A DNA stretch of 12,519 bases, taken from the NCBI GenBank assembly GCA_013695855.1, contig JACCZR010000242.1, positions 1 through 12,519 on the forward strand, in the 5' to 3' direction. The notes beneath the pieces were generated by a model. The model saw nothing but the letters and a program-made list of their open reading frames with translations, made no database searches and was not told where the DNA came from. The position numbers and the translations under genes are program-made. Source of the stretch: Thermoleophilaceae bacterium (lineage in GTDB: Bacteria; Actinomycetota; Thermoleophilia; Solirubrobacterales; Thermoleophilaceae). Positions 1-6,150 of this stretch are shown here, in pieces. Position 1 is the stretch's first letter, and each line of letters opens with the position of its first letter.

Positions 1-1
1 C

Positions 2-127
2 GTGCAGAACCTCGACATCAAGGGCGCGCGCGACGACGAGCACGAGGAGTTCAACTACGCCATCGACTTCAAGGAGATCTACCGTCCCCTCGAGGACTCG
101 CGGGGCTTCTCGCGGTCGATCGGCTGA
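2..127 (+). CDS. C-terminal end of an unrecognised protein (5' partial)
   Basis: An open frame enters from the left edge and ends at TGA 125-127, followed at once by an in-frame TAG (128-130). The visible 41 residues are soluble and rich in charged residues (a DDEHEE cluster, then FKEIYRPLEDSRGFSRSIG at the end). There is no membrane segment and no motif I recognise. Codons are G/C-rich at the third position, like the real genes of the window, which supports it as coding. About 80 bases separate it from the next gene, so the two may or may not share a transcript. Function is unknown from this fragment. Confidence 0.6.
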   Translation: MQNLDIKGARDDEHEEFNYAIDFKEIYRPLEDSRGFSRSIG

Positions 128-195
128 TAGAGACTTTGGCCCGCCGACCGGGTTAGGAACCGTACCCCCCTTGGTCGCGGGCTCGAGCCAGCCCC

Positions 196-202
196 GAGGA
201 GG
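196..202 (+). promoter_or_regulatory. Strong Shine-Dalgarno site fixing the start at 208
   Basis: GAGGAGG lies 5 bases before the ATG at 208. It is one of the few strong ribosome binding sites in the window (rpsI has another) and decides the start of the propeller gene. It also argues against the overlapping GTG-started frame at 171. Confidence 0.75.
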
Positions 203-207
203 ATCTC

Positions 208-1134
208 ATGAAGGTCAGAGCAGGGCGGCATCGGACTGCCTCAACTCTGGCCTGCGTCGTGGCCCTCGCCGGGCTCGGCCTGACGTTCGCGTCGACCGGC
301 TCCGCGACCTACGGAAAGGGCAACGGGCTGCTCGGATTCCAAGCCAGCCCGAAGGGCTGCGCGCTGGGAGCGCGCGCCGCCGACTTCGATGACTGCGACT
401 TTCCGAACATCGCCACCGCGGAATCGAACGGCTCGGGGGGCAAGAAGGTGGTCGGCTTCGGACGCCAGCCGTCCTTCTCCCCTTCGGGCCAGTCGCTGGC
501 GTTCGCGGTGGATTGGACGGCCGCTGACTGCTTCGGCGATGAGACTGCGATCGTGATCGCGCCTAGCGGGGGCGGAGCGTCGAGTCAGGTCACCAAGTGC
601 AAGGACGGTTTCGACGAAGAGGCGCCCAGCTTTTCTCCCGGTGGCACGAGAGTCGCCTTCGAAAGCAGCGAATCCAACCAGGCCAAACCACCCCGCATCG
701 TGAGCACAACATTGACCGGCGCCTCGCCGGCTGTACTGGCAGCAAACGGGTCCCAGCCCTCATGGGGATCGAACGGCCGGATCGCCTTCGTGCGAGACGG
801 CCACATCTGGACGATGAAGGGCGATGGCGGCGATCAGGTCCGGGTCACCAAGTCGAAGGCCGCGGACTTCAGCCCCGACTGGTCGCCGGGGGCCTCGCGA
901 ATCGTGTTTTCGCGCGACGGCGAGGTCTACACCGTGAGCCCAGACGGCAAGAGCCTGCGCCGCCTCACCAATAACAAGACGAGCGAAGGGGACCCGGTGT
1001 GGGCTCCCGACGGGAAGCGGATCGCCTTCGCCGTGCGCCGTAGGCGCATCGACGTGATGAAGCCCGACGGCACGGGCCGCAAGAAGAGCGTGGTCCGCAA
1101 CGGTCGCCAGCCGGCCTGGCAGCCCAAGGAGTAG
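208..1134 (+). CDS. Secreted PD40/TolB-like beta-propeller protein
   Basis: 308 residues. Residues 1-33 look like a Sec signal peptide: basic MKVRAGRHR, a hydrophobic stretch about 12-28, then small residues to STGSA. The rest holds repeated WD40-like (PD40) blades with the signature P-x-[WF]-[SA]-P-x-G-x-x-[IVL]-A-F, seen near residues 88, 140, 184, 224, 263 and, cut short, at 302 (PAWQPKE). Later blades carry the -DG-x-[IV]-[YW]-[TV]- turn typical of TolB C-terminal domains. Six blades would close a ring, with the N-terminal strand pairing with the truncated last blade. Four cysteines remain after the signal (51, 63, 108, 131) and could form two disulfides outside the cell. No lipobox or enzymatic domain is visible. 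In other proteins such propellers bind proteins or ligands; the partner here is unknown. It is convergent with the methyltransferase genes downstream. Confidence 0.85.
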   Translation: MKVRAGRHRTASTLACVVALAGLGLTFASTGSATYGKGNGLLGFQASPKGCALGARAADFDDCDFPNIATAESNGSGGKKVVGFGRQPSFSPSGQSLAFAVDWTAADCFGDETAIVIAPSGGGASSQVTKCKDGFDEEAPSFSPGGTRVAFESSESNQAKPPRIVSTTLTGASPAVLAANGSQPSWGSNGRIAFVRDGHIWTMKGDGGDQVRVTKSKAADFSPDWSPGASRIVFSRDGEVYTVSPDGKSLRRLTNNKTSEGDPVWAPDGKRIAFAVRRRRIDVMKPDGTGRKKSVVRNGRQPAWQPKE

Positions 1135-1226
1135 AACGGCACGCTCGCCCAGCCGGCCCCAGCGACACCTCTGTCATCCGTGCGACCCCTCAGTGGCAGC
1201 GTCAGATCACCCAGATCGGCTGGGCC

Positions 1227-2042
1227 TCAGCCCCGCGCTGCGCTCCCCAGCCTCACTGAGACAGGCACCGCCAGATGGTTGCCTTTGCGGTAGCGCGCAG
1301 CAAATCGCTCAAGTCTGCGGCGCACGCGCCGGCGCTCGGCCTCTGGCAGAGCCTTCACGCGCGCCGCTGAGCGAACGCTGCCGCCCAGCAGGCCGCGCCA
1401 GAGATCCTCGACGTCCTCGACCGGCTGGTCGAAGTCCAGCCGGGTGACCTGTGGCTCGCTCAGGCTCGCGCCGGCGAAGAGGGCAGCCAGCTCGCCGGCA
1501 TCGGCGAAGCGGTAGGGGTCAGGGCCCGGCGGCACCGAATCCTCGCCAGGCTCGGCTTCGTCCAAGGCGTCCCCGATCAAGCCGAAAAAGCGGTTCGCCT
1601 CGGGTGGGTTCCACAGGGAGAGCGACAGGCGTCCGCCTGGCCTCAAGGCGCGCCCCCAGGCGGCCACAGCCCGCTCGGGGTCGGGCAGGTGGTTGATCAG
1701 GAAACCGGCCACCACGGCATCGAAGGGCTGCTCGTCGAGCAGGAGCTCCTCGGCGTCGGCCACCAGGAAGCGCCCCGAGGGCACCCGCTCGCGGGCCACG
1801 TCCAGCATCTCCTCGGAGATGTCCACCCCCGTCACCTCGGCGTCTCGGGCCACGGCGGCCGCGGCCACCGCGCCGGTGCCGGTGGCCACGTCGAGCACCC
1901 GGTCGCCGGGCCCGACGGAGGCGGCGTCCAGCAGGGCGCCTGCGACGCGGTCGGTCACCCGGCCCATGAGGCGGTCGTAGCTGTCCGCCCGGGCCGACCA
2001 GCCCTCGGCCTCGAAGGCCTTGAAGTCAGCCCCCGACCCCAC
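1227..2042 (-). CDS. Class I SAM-dependent methyltransferase (second of a tandem pair)
   Basis: 271 residues with the Rossmann-fold methyltransferase signature. The glycine-rich SAM loop VLDVATGTG is at 49-57, the acidic residue ending strand 2 is D74 (TGVDIS), FLVADAEEL is at 92-100, and the strand 4/5 region runs about 107-144 with the post-motif RALRPGGRLSLSLW. The family (Methyltransf_11/25, UbiE-like) methylates small molecules with S-adenosylmethionine; the substrate cannot be told. The C-terminal third (about 145-271) is variable and probably forms the acceptor lid. The start is a GTG at 2042, only 12 bases after the stop of the upstream methyltransferase and without a visible Shine-Dalgarno, so translation is probably coupled. 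The two proteins share fold and layout but little residue identity by eye, so they are not a recent duplication. Confidence 0.87.
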   Translation of the reverse strand: MGSGADFKAFEAEGWSARADSYDRLMGRVTDRVAGALLDAASVGPGDRVLDVATGTGAVAAAAVARDAEVTGVDISEEMLDVARERVPSGRFLVADAEELLLDEQPFDAVVAGFLINHLPDPERAVAAWGRALRPGGRLSLSLWNPPEANRFFGLIGDALDEAEPGEDSVPPGPDPYRFADAGELAALFAGASLSEPQVTRLDFDQPVEDVEDLWRGLLGGSVRSAARVKALPEAERRRVRRRLERFAARYRKGNHLAVPVSVRLGSAARG

Positions 2043-2054
2043 GCGGAGGCCAGC

Positions 2055-2924
2055 CTACGCGGCGGCCGTGGCCGTGACGATCCAGCTCGACGCTGTGGAG
2101 ACAACACCGTCGGGGCCCTCGAACTCGCAGAGCACCCCGCGGACCGCCGCCTCGATCTCGGGCCGGATCCGCTCGGCCTCCTCTCCGGCGAGGCGGATGA
2201 CCTCGCCTGCCGGCCCGAGGGCCATGACCAGCTCGACGGCCTGGTCGAGGTCTCGCCCGATTCGGATGGGCAGGTCGCAGCGCCGGAGAGCGACGTCGGT
2301 GAAGCCCGCGCTGAGAAGGATCTGGCTCGTGGTGTCTGCGTCGGCCAGAGCGAAGGGCCCCGGGCCGCAGGTCGGCTCGTCGCTCTCCTCGGGCTCGGTG
2401 ACGAACTCCTCGACGACCTGCTCGGCGCGGTAGAGCCACTCGTTGTCGAGCTTGCGTCGCCACACCACCGTGCACAGGCGCCCCCCCGGCTCGAGTGCTC
2501 GGCGGACGTTGCGGTGGGCGGCAACCGGGTTGGCGAAGAACATGGTTCCCATGCGGCCGAAGGCGTAGTCGAAGCCCCGCTCCAGCTCGGTGATCTCGAC
2601 GTCGGCCACCTCGAAGCGCACATTGCCGACGCCCGCCTGCTCGGCCTCGGCGCGGGCCAGCTCGATGAAGCGCGGGGCGGCGTCAACGCCGAGCGCCGCT
2701 CCCTCGTCGCCCACGAGCCCGGCCAGCTGCTGGGTGGTGTCCCCGAAGCCGCAGCCGATGTCCAGCACGCGGTCACCCGAGCGCGGCGGGACCTCCTGCA
2801 GGGCTCGGTCGCTATGCGCACCCAACCCCGTCACGAGGATGTCGCGGTACTGGAGGAAGCGGTCGAAGAGCACGCCGTTCCAGGCGTCGATCGCCTCCTC
2901 GTTGGCCGAGGAGACACGTTGCAT
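2055..2924 (-). CDS. Class I SAM-dependent methyltransferase (first of a tandem pair)
   Basis: 289 residues. The N-terminal helix region (AIDAWNGVLFDRFLQYRD, about 11-28) is typical of methyltransferases whose N-terminus closes over the active site. SAM-binding motif I is VLDIGCGFGDTT (53-64), the acidic residue is D81 (GVDAAP), FEVADVE is at 104-110, and the strand 4/5 block from FDYAFGRMG to ALEPGGRLCTVVW covers about 118-155. A C-terminal cap (about 156-289) follows. Soluble, no signal peptide. ATG 2924 is preceded by a -10-like TAGGGT only 8 bases away and no Shine-Dalgarno, so I infer a leaderless or near-leaderless mRNA. It forms a two-gene unit with the downstream methyltransferase (12-base gap). 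The substrate is unknown; nothing nearby defines a pathway. Confidence 0.88.
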   Translation of the reverse strand: MQRVSSANEEAIDAWNGVLFDRFLQYRDILVTGLGAHSDRALQEVPPRSGDRVLDIGCGFGDTTQQLAGLVGDEGAALGVDAAPRFIELARAEAEQAGVGNVRFEVADVEITELERGFDYAFGRMGTMFFANPVAAHRNVRRALEPGGRLCTVVWRRKLDNEWLYRAEQVVEEFVTEPEESDEPTCGPGPFALADADTTSQILLSAGFTDVALRRCDLPIRIGRDLDQAVELVMALGPAGEVIRLAGEEAERIRPEIEAAVRGVLCEFEGPDGVVSTASSWIVTATAAA

Positions 2925-2932
2925 AGGTGACG

Positions 2933-2962
2933 ACCCTAGACCGGCTCGACCGGTCGGCGCAA
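2933..2962 (-). promoter_or_regulatory. Putative near-leaderless promoter of the methyltransferase pair
   Basis: On the minus strand TTGCGC (2962-2957) and TAGGGT (2938-2933) are separated by 18 bases. They fit the -35 and -10 of a housekeeping sigma factor in actinobacteria. The -10 ends 8 bases before the ATG at 2924, so transcription would begin at or next to the start codon. The site sits in the 43-base gap after the M23 gene and would let the pair be expressed apart from the riboswitch-controlled gene. Confidence 0.55.
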
Positions 2963-2967
2963 GTGGC

Positions 2968-4266
2968 CTACGAGTAGGAGTCCCAGTCCTTCAACGAGGG
3001 AAGGGGATCGAAGGGAGAGCCGCCGCTGTACCAGCCCGGCCCGCTCCACAGCTCGAGGTGCAGGTGGCAACCGCTGGCCCTGCCGGTATCGCCGACGGTG
3101 CCGATGCGCTGGCCCGTGAGCACCCTGTCGCCGCGGTCGAAAGCGCTGGGCTCGGTCATGTGCATGTACACATAGTCCTGGCCCGCCAGCGAGCCGGTGA
3201 TGACCAGGTAGTTGCCCGCCGCCGCGTGGTAGGCCTTGGCCTTCACCCGGCCACCGCGCGCCGCCACCAGACGGGTGCCGCACCTGGCGAACACGTCGTG
3301 ACCCTGGTGTGAGCGACCGCCGCGCCCCGCGCCGAAGCGGGCGCCGCTCTGGCCATAGTTGTGACGGCCGCGGATGGGGAAGATATGGGGCAGCAGGTCG
3401 AAGGCGTCGCGGCCGGAGCTCGGGGAGGCCGAGCTGCGCGCCCTGGCCCCGCTCGCCGAGGCGGCGTTCAGCCGGAACGAGTAGCGGCCTGGCGGGGCGG
3501 GAGCGCCCTGGAGGGTCCCGCGCCACAGCACGCTCAGGGTCTGGCCGGGCTGGACGGCGCCCGGGTACCACGTGTAGGCGACCGAGCCGTCGGGGCGCAG
3601 GAGGTCGACGGTCACGTTGACCGCGCTGGGGTGGGCCACCCGGTAGGAGAAGCGCACGCCGCGGCCCGCGAAGTAGAGCTTGGTGCGGCTCGTGGCGGTC
3701 TCGAGCCGTGGGGATCCGGGCTGGCGTGGGCCGGGCACCGGCGTGAGCACCGGGTTGGGCTCGGGCTCGGGGGCCGGCAGGACCTTGATCGCCTTCGTCC
3801 GCTGTGACGTGACGGTGCGCGAGATGCTTACCGACACCGGGCCGGTGAGCGCCTGGTGGGGCACCCGGACGCGCAGCCGCCGGGTTGAGGTTCCCGGCTT
3901 GACGGCCACGCGACGGTCATCGCGGCGGCCGGCCGAGCCGTGGAAGGTCACCTTGCGCACGCCTGCGAGGTTGCGGCCCTCGATGCGCGCGGTGGAGCCG
4001 CCCTGCAGGCGCTTGCGCGAGGCGCAGCCTTTCACGCATCTGACCTTGAGCACTATGGGCGGAGGGGTGTAGGTGGTGCCACCGGGGGCCATGGGGGAGA
4101 CGCCGCCGTCGCCCTGCGGGGTCTGGGCGCCGGCCGTGGCGGCCAGGAGGGAGCCGAGGAGCAGCGTGGCCCCGAGCAGGGTCAGGCCGAGCGCCCGCGC
4201 TAGCCGCTTTCGCGGCGATACGCGCGCAACAGCTATTCGCGATGAGATGCGAGCCCGTTCGTCCAC
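2968..4266 (-). CDS. Secreted M23 (LytM-type) peptidase with IPT/TIG-like and FlgD-like domains
   Basis: About 432 residues from GTG 4266. A basic n-region and hydrophobic segment (about 23-43) end in TAGAQ, a signal peptide probably cut after residue 47; a retained membrane anchor is possible. Next come an IPT/TIG-like Ig domain (about 74-163, with GSTARIEGRNLAGVRKVTF), a Pro-rich linker (164-186), a FlgD-type Ig domain (about 195-272, with PDGSVAYTW and APPGRYSFRL), and the M23 peptidase (about 293-425). All zinc and catalytic residues are visible: H320 and D324 in HQGHD, H369 in YVYMHM, H401 and H403 in CHLHLEL. The family cuts peptide cross-bridges or stems of peptidoglycan as Zn endopeptidases. 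The frame is open further upstream (ATG 4389, and to 4704), but that stretch is a riboswitch and non-coding leader. GTG 4266 is the only ATG/GTG/TTG codon in frame between the riboswitch and the signal peptide. Expression is probably set by c-di-AMP. Confidence 0.85.
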   Translation of the reverse strand: MDERARISSRIAVARVSPRKRLARALGLTLLGATLLLGSLLAATAGAQTPQGDGGVSPMAPGGTTYTPPPIVLKVRCVKGCASRKRLQGGSTARIEGRNLAGVRKVTFHGSAGRRDDRRVAVKPGTSTRRLRVRVPHQALTGPVSVSISRTVTSQRTKAIKVLPAPEPEPNPVLTPVPGPRQPGSPRLETATSRTKLYFAGRGVRFSYRVAHPSAVNVTVDLLRPDGSVAYTWYPGAVQPGQTLSVLWRGTLQGAPAPPGRYSFRLNAASASGARARSSASPSSGRDAFDLLPHIFPIRGRHNYGQSGARFGAGRGGRSHQGHDVFARCGTRLVAARGGRVKAKAYHAAAGNYLVITGSLAGQDYVYMHMTEPSAFDRGDRVLTGQRIGTVGDTGRASGCHLHLELWSGPGWYSGGSPFDPLPSLKDWDSYS

Positions 4267-4284
4267 TGCTGTAACCGTCTCCGT

Positions 4285-4454
4285 GTCCCGGCCTACGGGG
4301 TTAGCTGACGGGCTCGCGACGCCCCTGGCGCCGCTACGGCCGAAAGATCCAACGGACCCGGCCGATTCGCCCCCACGCGAGCCGTTCATACGGCCCTCGT
4401 ACGGTTCCCCCGTTCCCCTCCGGCGCCTTGGCGACGAAGAAGGATTCGGCAGAC
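4285..4454 (-). ncRNA. Cyclic di-AMP riboswitch (ydaO-yuaA class)
   Basis: Read on the minus strand, the hallmark blocks of the ydaO-yuaA aptamer occur in order: GCCGAATCC (4450-4442), AACGGGGGAACC (4414-4403), GTGGGGGCGAATCGGCC (4376-4360), and near the 3' end GTCAGCTAACCCCGTAGGC (4309-4291). The last block is close to the CCGUCAGCUAACCUCGUA block of the Bacillus ydaO aptamer as I recall it. An outer P1 stem can form between GTCTGCC (4454-4448) and GGCCGGGAC (4293-4285), with a small bulge. This class binds c-di-AMP and usually turns expression off. In actinobacteria it often precedes genes for cell-wall hydrolases, which fits the M23 gene starting 18 bases downstream. I see no intrinsic terminator after it, so control may act on translation or by another route. 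Confidence 0.92.
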
Positions 4455-4471
4455 TGTTCGACTGGCGCGGC

Positions 4472-4480
4472 AGCGTAGCA
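4472..4480 (-). promoter_or_regulatory. Putative extended -10 promoter for the riboswitch/M23 transcript
   Basis: TGC-TACGCT on the minus strand (4480-4472) matches an extended -10 element (TGN followed by TANNNT). A start about 7 bases downstream (near 4465) would begin the RNA about 10 bases before the riboswitch P1 stem. No convincing -35 is visible, which extended -10 promoters tolerate. Confidence 0.4.
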
Positions 4481-4503
4481 CCGGGTGTGGTCGACGGAGG
4501 TGG

Positions 4504-4606
4504 CGACGGAGCACAGGCCGGACGTTGGCCGGCCGAGCACCGCCCGCTCGGTTCGGTCGTCGACGGAGCACAGGCCTGGCGCCGGCTGGCCCAGCACCGC
4601 CCGCTC
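4504..4606. repeat. Pair of 46-bp imperfect direct repeats in the divergent region
   Basis: Bases 4504-4549 and 4561-4606 align without gaps with 40 of 46 identical. The first 16 bases (CGACGGAGCACAGGCC) and last 14 (AGCACCGCCCGCTC) are exact, and all six differences lie in the middle 16. The repeat period is 57. Each centre is rich in GGCC; copy 1 can fold GGCCGG...CCGGCC around a 7-base loop. The pair lies between the inferred M23 promoter and rplM, so it could be a double operator, part of the rplM promoter region, or a diverged tandem duplication. No protein is supported here. Confidence 0.8.
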
Positions 4607-4636
4607 AAGGGGGCATCTGCTACCTCTATGGACTGC

Positions 4637-4669
4637 TTTTTTGCCGCGCGGGCCGGTTCCCCTGCCCGC
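4637..4669 (+). promoter_or_regulatory. Possible rplM leader: T-run and hairpin before the start
   Basis: A run of six T (4637-4642), rare in this GC-rich DNA, is followed by GCGGGC (4648-4653) and GCCCGC (4664-4669), which can pair as a 6-bp stem with a 10-base loop ending 7 bases before the rplM ATG. Ribosomal protein operons are often self-regulated through leader RNA structures, so this may be a control element. It does not match a leader class I recognise, and a short GC stem could be chance. No clear Shine-Dalgarno precedes rplM. Confidence 0.3.
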
Positions 4670-4676
4670 ATCCCGG

Positions 4677-5135
4677 ATGAAGACCTTCGTCGCAACCCCA
4701 GCAAACCGCGAGCGCAACTGGCTCGTCGTCGACGCCAGCGGCCAGACGCTCGGCCGCCTGGCCACCCAGGTGGCCGGCACTTTGCGAGGCAAGCGCAAGC
4801 CCCAGTACACCCCGCACTGCGACGTGGGTGACTTCGTAATCGTCATCAACGCCGAGAAGATCGCGGTGACCGGCAAGAAGCGTGAGGAGAAGCGCTACTA
4901 CCACCACTCGGGCTACCCGGGCGGTCTGCGCAGCCGGACGCTGAACGAGATGCTCGACCGCAGGCCCGAGGAGGTCATCCGCAAGGCTGTGAAGGGCATG
5001 TTGCCCCGTAGCCGCCTTGGCCGCGCGCAGTTGCGCAAGCTGAAGGTCTACGCGGGGCCCGACCATCCCCACGCCGCGCAGAAGCCGGAGGCCTTCGAGA
5101 TACAGACCCGCGAGCGCCGGGAGGCCGGCTCATGA
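4677..5135 (+). CDS. rplM: 50S ribosomal protein L13
   Basis: 152 residues from ATG 4677. MKTFVATPANRERNWLVVDA is the usual L13 N-terminus (compare MKTxxAxxxxxxRxWxxxDA), so longer in-frame extensions upstream are not used. Hallmarks follow: GRLATQVAGTLRGK, a block around VIVINAEKIAVTGKK, YYHHSGYPGG with RSRTLNEML, and VIRKAVKGMLPRSRLGRAQLRKLKVYAGPDHPHAAQKPE near the C-terminus (read across the protein, not quoted as one exact block). L13 is an early-assembling protein of the large subunit that binds 23S rRNA. Its stop overlaps the start of rpsI (ATGA, 5132-5135), so the two are translationally coupled, as in the conserved rplM-rpsI operon. Confidence 0.97.
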   Translation: MKTFVATPANRERNWLVVDASGQTLGRLATQVAGTLRGKRKPQYTPHCDVGDFVIVINAEKIAVTGKKREEKRYYHHSGYPGGLRSRTLNEMLDRRPEEVIRKAVKGMLPRSRLGRAQLRKLKVYAGPDHPHAAQKPEAFEIQTRERREAGS

Positions 5136-6142
5136 TCGAAGACCCTCGCGACCCCGGCGAGACGCCCGACGAAGGCGAGCCCACGCCCGACGGCGTGGCG
5201 CCGCCCGACCCCGAGGCCGTCGAGCCCGAGGCCCCCGAGCCCGAGTCCGAGGAGCCCGCCTCCGAGGAGCCGGAGGCTCCCGAGGCCGAAGCCACCGAGG
5301 AGCCCGCCCCCGAGGCCGTGCCTCCCGAGGCCGAAGCCAGTGAGGAGCCCGCCCCCGAGGCCGTGCCTCCCGAGCCCGAAGCCACCGAGGAGCCCAGCCC
5401 CGAGGCCGAGGAGCCCGAGCCTCCGGCCGCGCCGGATGAACCGGCTCCCGCCCCCGAGGAGCCGGTGGAGGCAGCCGTGGCCGACGACCCCGAGTCGGCG
5501 GCCGAGCCCGAGGCCGTCGAGGAGGCCGCTTTCGCGCGCCCCGCGCCCTCTGAGCGCCAGCGCAAGGATGAGGTCATCCCTGGCGCGCACCTCGAGCCAG
5601 ACCTCGTCCTCGACGAAGTGGGCGCCGGGAGCGAGACCGAGCAGGAGCTGGCGAGCAAGGAGTTCGAGGCCGAGGAGGGCGCGCTGGCACAGCGCGACGG
5701 GTCCGAGGACGATGCCGATCAGCCGCTGGTGCGCGAGCCGCTCGACTTCGCCAAGGACGCCCGCTACCAGGCGACGGGCAAGCGCAAGCACGCCATCGCC
5801 CGGGTCATCCTCAAGCCGGGCGACGGCACCTACCGCGTCAACGGGCGCTCACTCGACGACGTCTTCCCGCGCGTGAAGCTCCAGCGCATGGCCCGCCAGC
5901 CGCTCGAGACGGCCGGCTACGGCTCACGCATGGACGTGGCCGCGCGCATTCACGGCGGCGGCGTGTCCGCCCAGGCGGGGGCGCTGCGCCACGGCATCGC
6001 CCGTGCCCTGGTCGAGGCCGATCCCAACCTGCGCGTGGAGCTCAAGAAGCGCGGCTTCCTCACCCGCGACCCGCGGGTCAAGGAACGCAAGAAGGCGGGG
6101 CTCAAGAAGGCCCGCAAGCGCCCGCAGTTCTCCAAGCGCTGA
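5132..6142 (+). CDS. rpsI: 30S ribosomal protein S9 with very long acidic N-terminal extension
   Basis: 336 residues, where bacterial S9 is usually near 130 and actinobacterial forms perhaps 40-50 more. The S9 core is residues 211-336: RYQATGKRKHAIARV, then NGRSLDDVFPR, ARIHGGGVSAQAGALRHGIA, and the C-terminal tail GLKKARKRPQFSKR, whose final SKR reaches P-site tRNA in the ribosome. Residues 1-210 are low complexity: 1-140 almost only E, P, A, D, V and S, then a less repetitive acidic linker (about 141-210). A 15-residue unit ([TS]EEPAPEAVPPExEA) is repeated in tandem from residue 55. The start is well supported: ATG 5132 overlaps the rplM stop and has GGGAGG 7 bases upstream. In-frame GTG codons at residues 163 and 200 are possible internal starts but lack comparable signals. 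The extension is probably disordered and surface-exposed. Confidence 0.95.
   Translation: MIEDPRDPGETPDEGEPTPDGVAPPDPEAVEPEAPEPESEEPASEEPEAPEAEATEEPAPEAVPPEAEASEEPAPEAVPPEPEATEEPSPEAEEPEPPAAPDEPAPAPEEPVEAAVADDPESAAEPEAVEEAAFARPAPSERQRKDEVIPGAHLEPDLVLDEVGAGSETEQELASKEFEAEEGALAQRDGSEDDADQPLVREPLDFAKDARYQATGKRKHAIARVILKPGDGTYRVNGRSLDDVFPRVKLQRMARQPLETAGYGSRMDVAARIHGGGVSAQAGALRHGIARALVEADPNLRVELKKRGFLTRDPRVKERKKAGLKKARKRPQFSKR
5294..5410 (+). repeat. 45-bp in-frame tandem repeat inside rpsI
   Basis: Two near-identical 45-base units (5294-5338 and 5339-5383) and a partial, diverged third (from 5384) encode the 15-residue block [TS]EEPAPEAVPPE[AP]EA. Unit length is a multiple of three, so gain or loss of units keeps frame. 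It is likely to have grown by slippage or recombination. Confidence 0.85.
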
Positions 6143-6150
6143 ACCACTTC

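Noticed and set aside
134..165. TTGGCC and TAGGAA as a promoter for the propeller gene
   Set aside because: Spacing is only 12 bases and the -10 does not fit TANNNT.
1189..1260. CTCAGTG / CACTGAG inverted repeat and CCCAG-ATCGG-CTGGG hairpin (1210-1224) between convergent genes, as a terminator
   Set aside because: The stems are only 7 and 5 bp, with no T-run, and part lies inside the methyltransferase coding end; too weak to call.
1689..2930. Long plus-strand open frame (413 residues) across the methyltransferase pair
   Set aside because: It is antisense to two proteins with clear SAM-binding motifs; its product is His/Gly/Ala/Val-rich without a motif, as expected from the complement of GC-rich codons.
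4267..4704. N-terminal 146 residues of the longest M23 frame, including ATG 4389
   Set aside because: This stretch is the c-di-AMP riboswitch and upstream repeat region; ATG 4389 lies inside the aptamer.
4073..4831. 252-residue plus-strand frame through the divergent region
   Set aside because: Runs antisense through the riboswitch and M23 signal peptide and into rplM; no motif.
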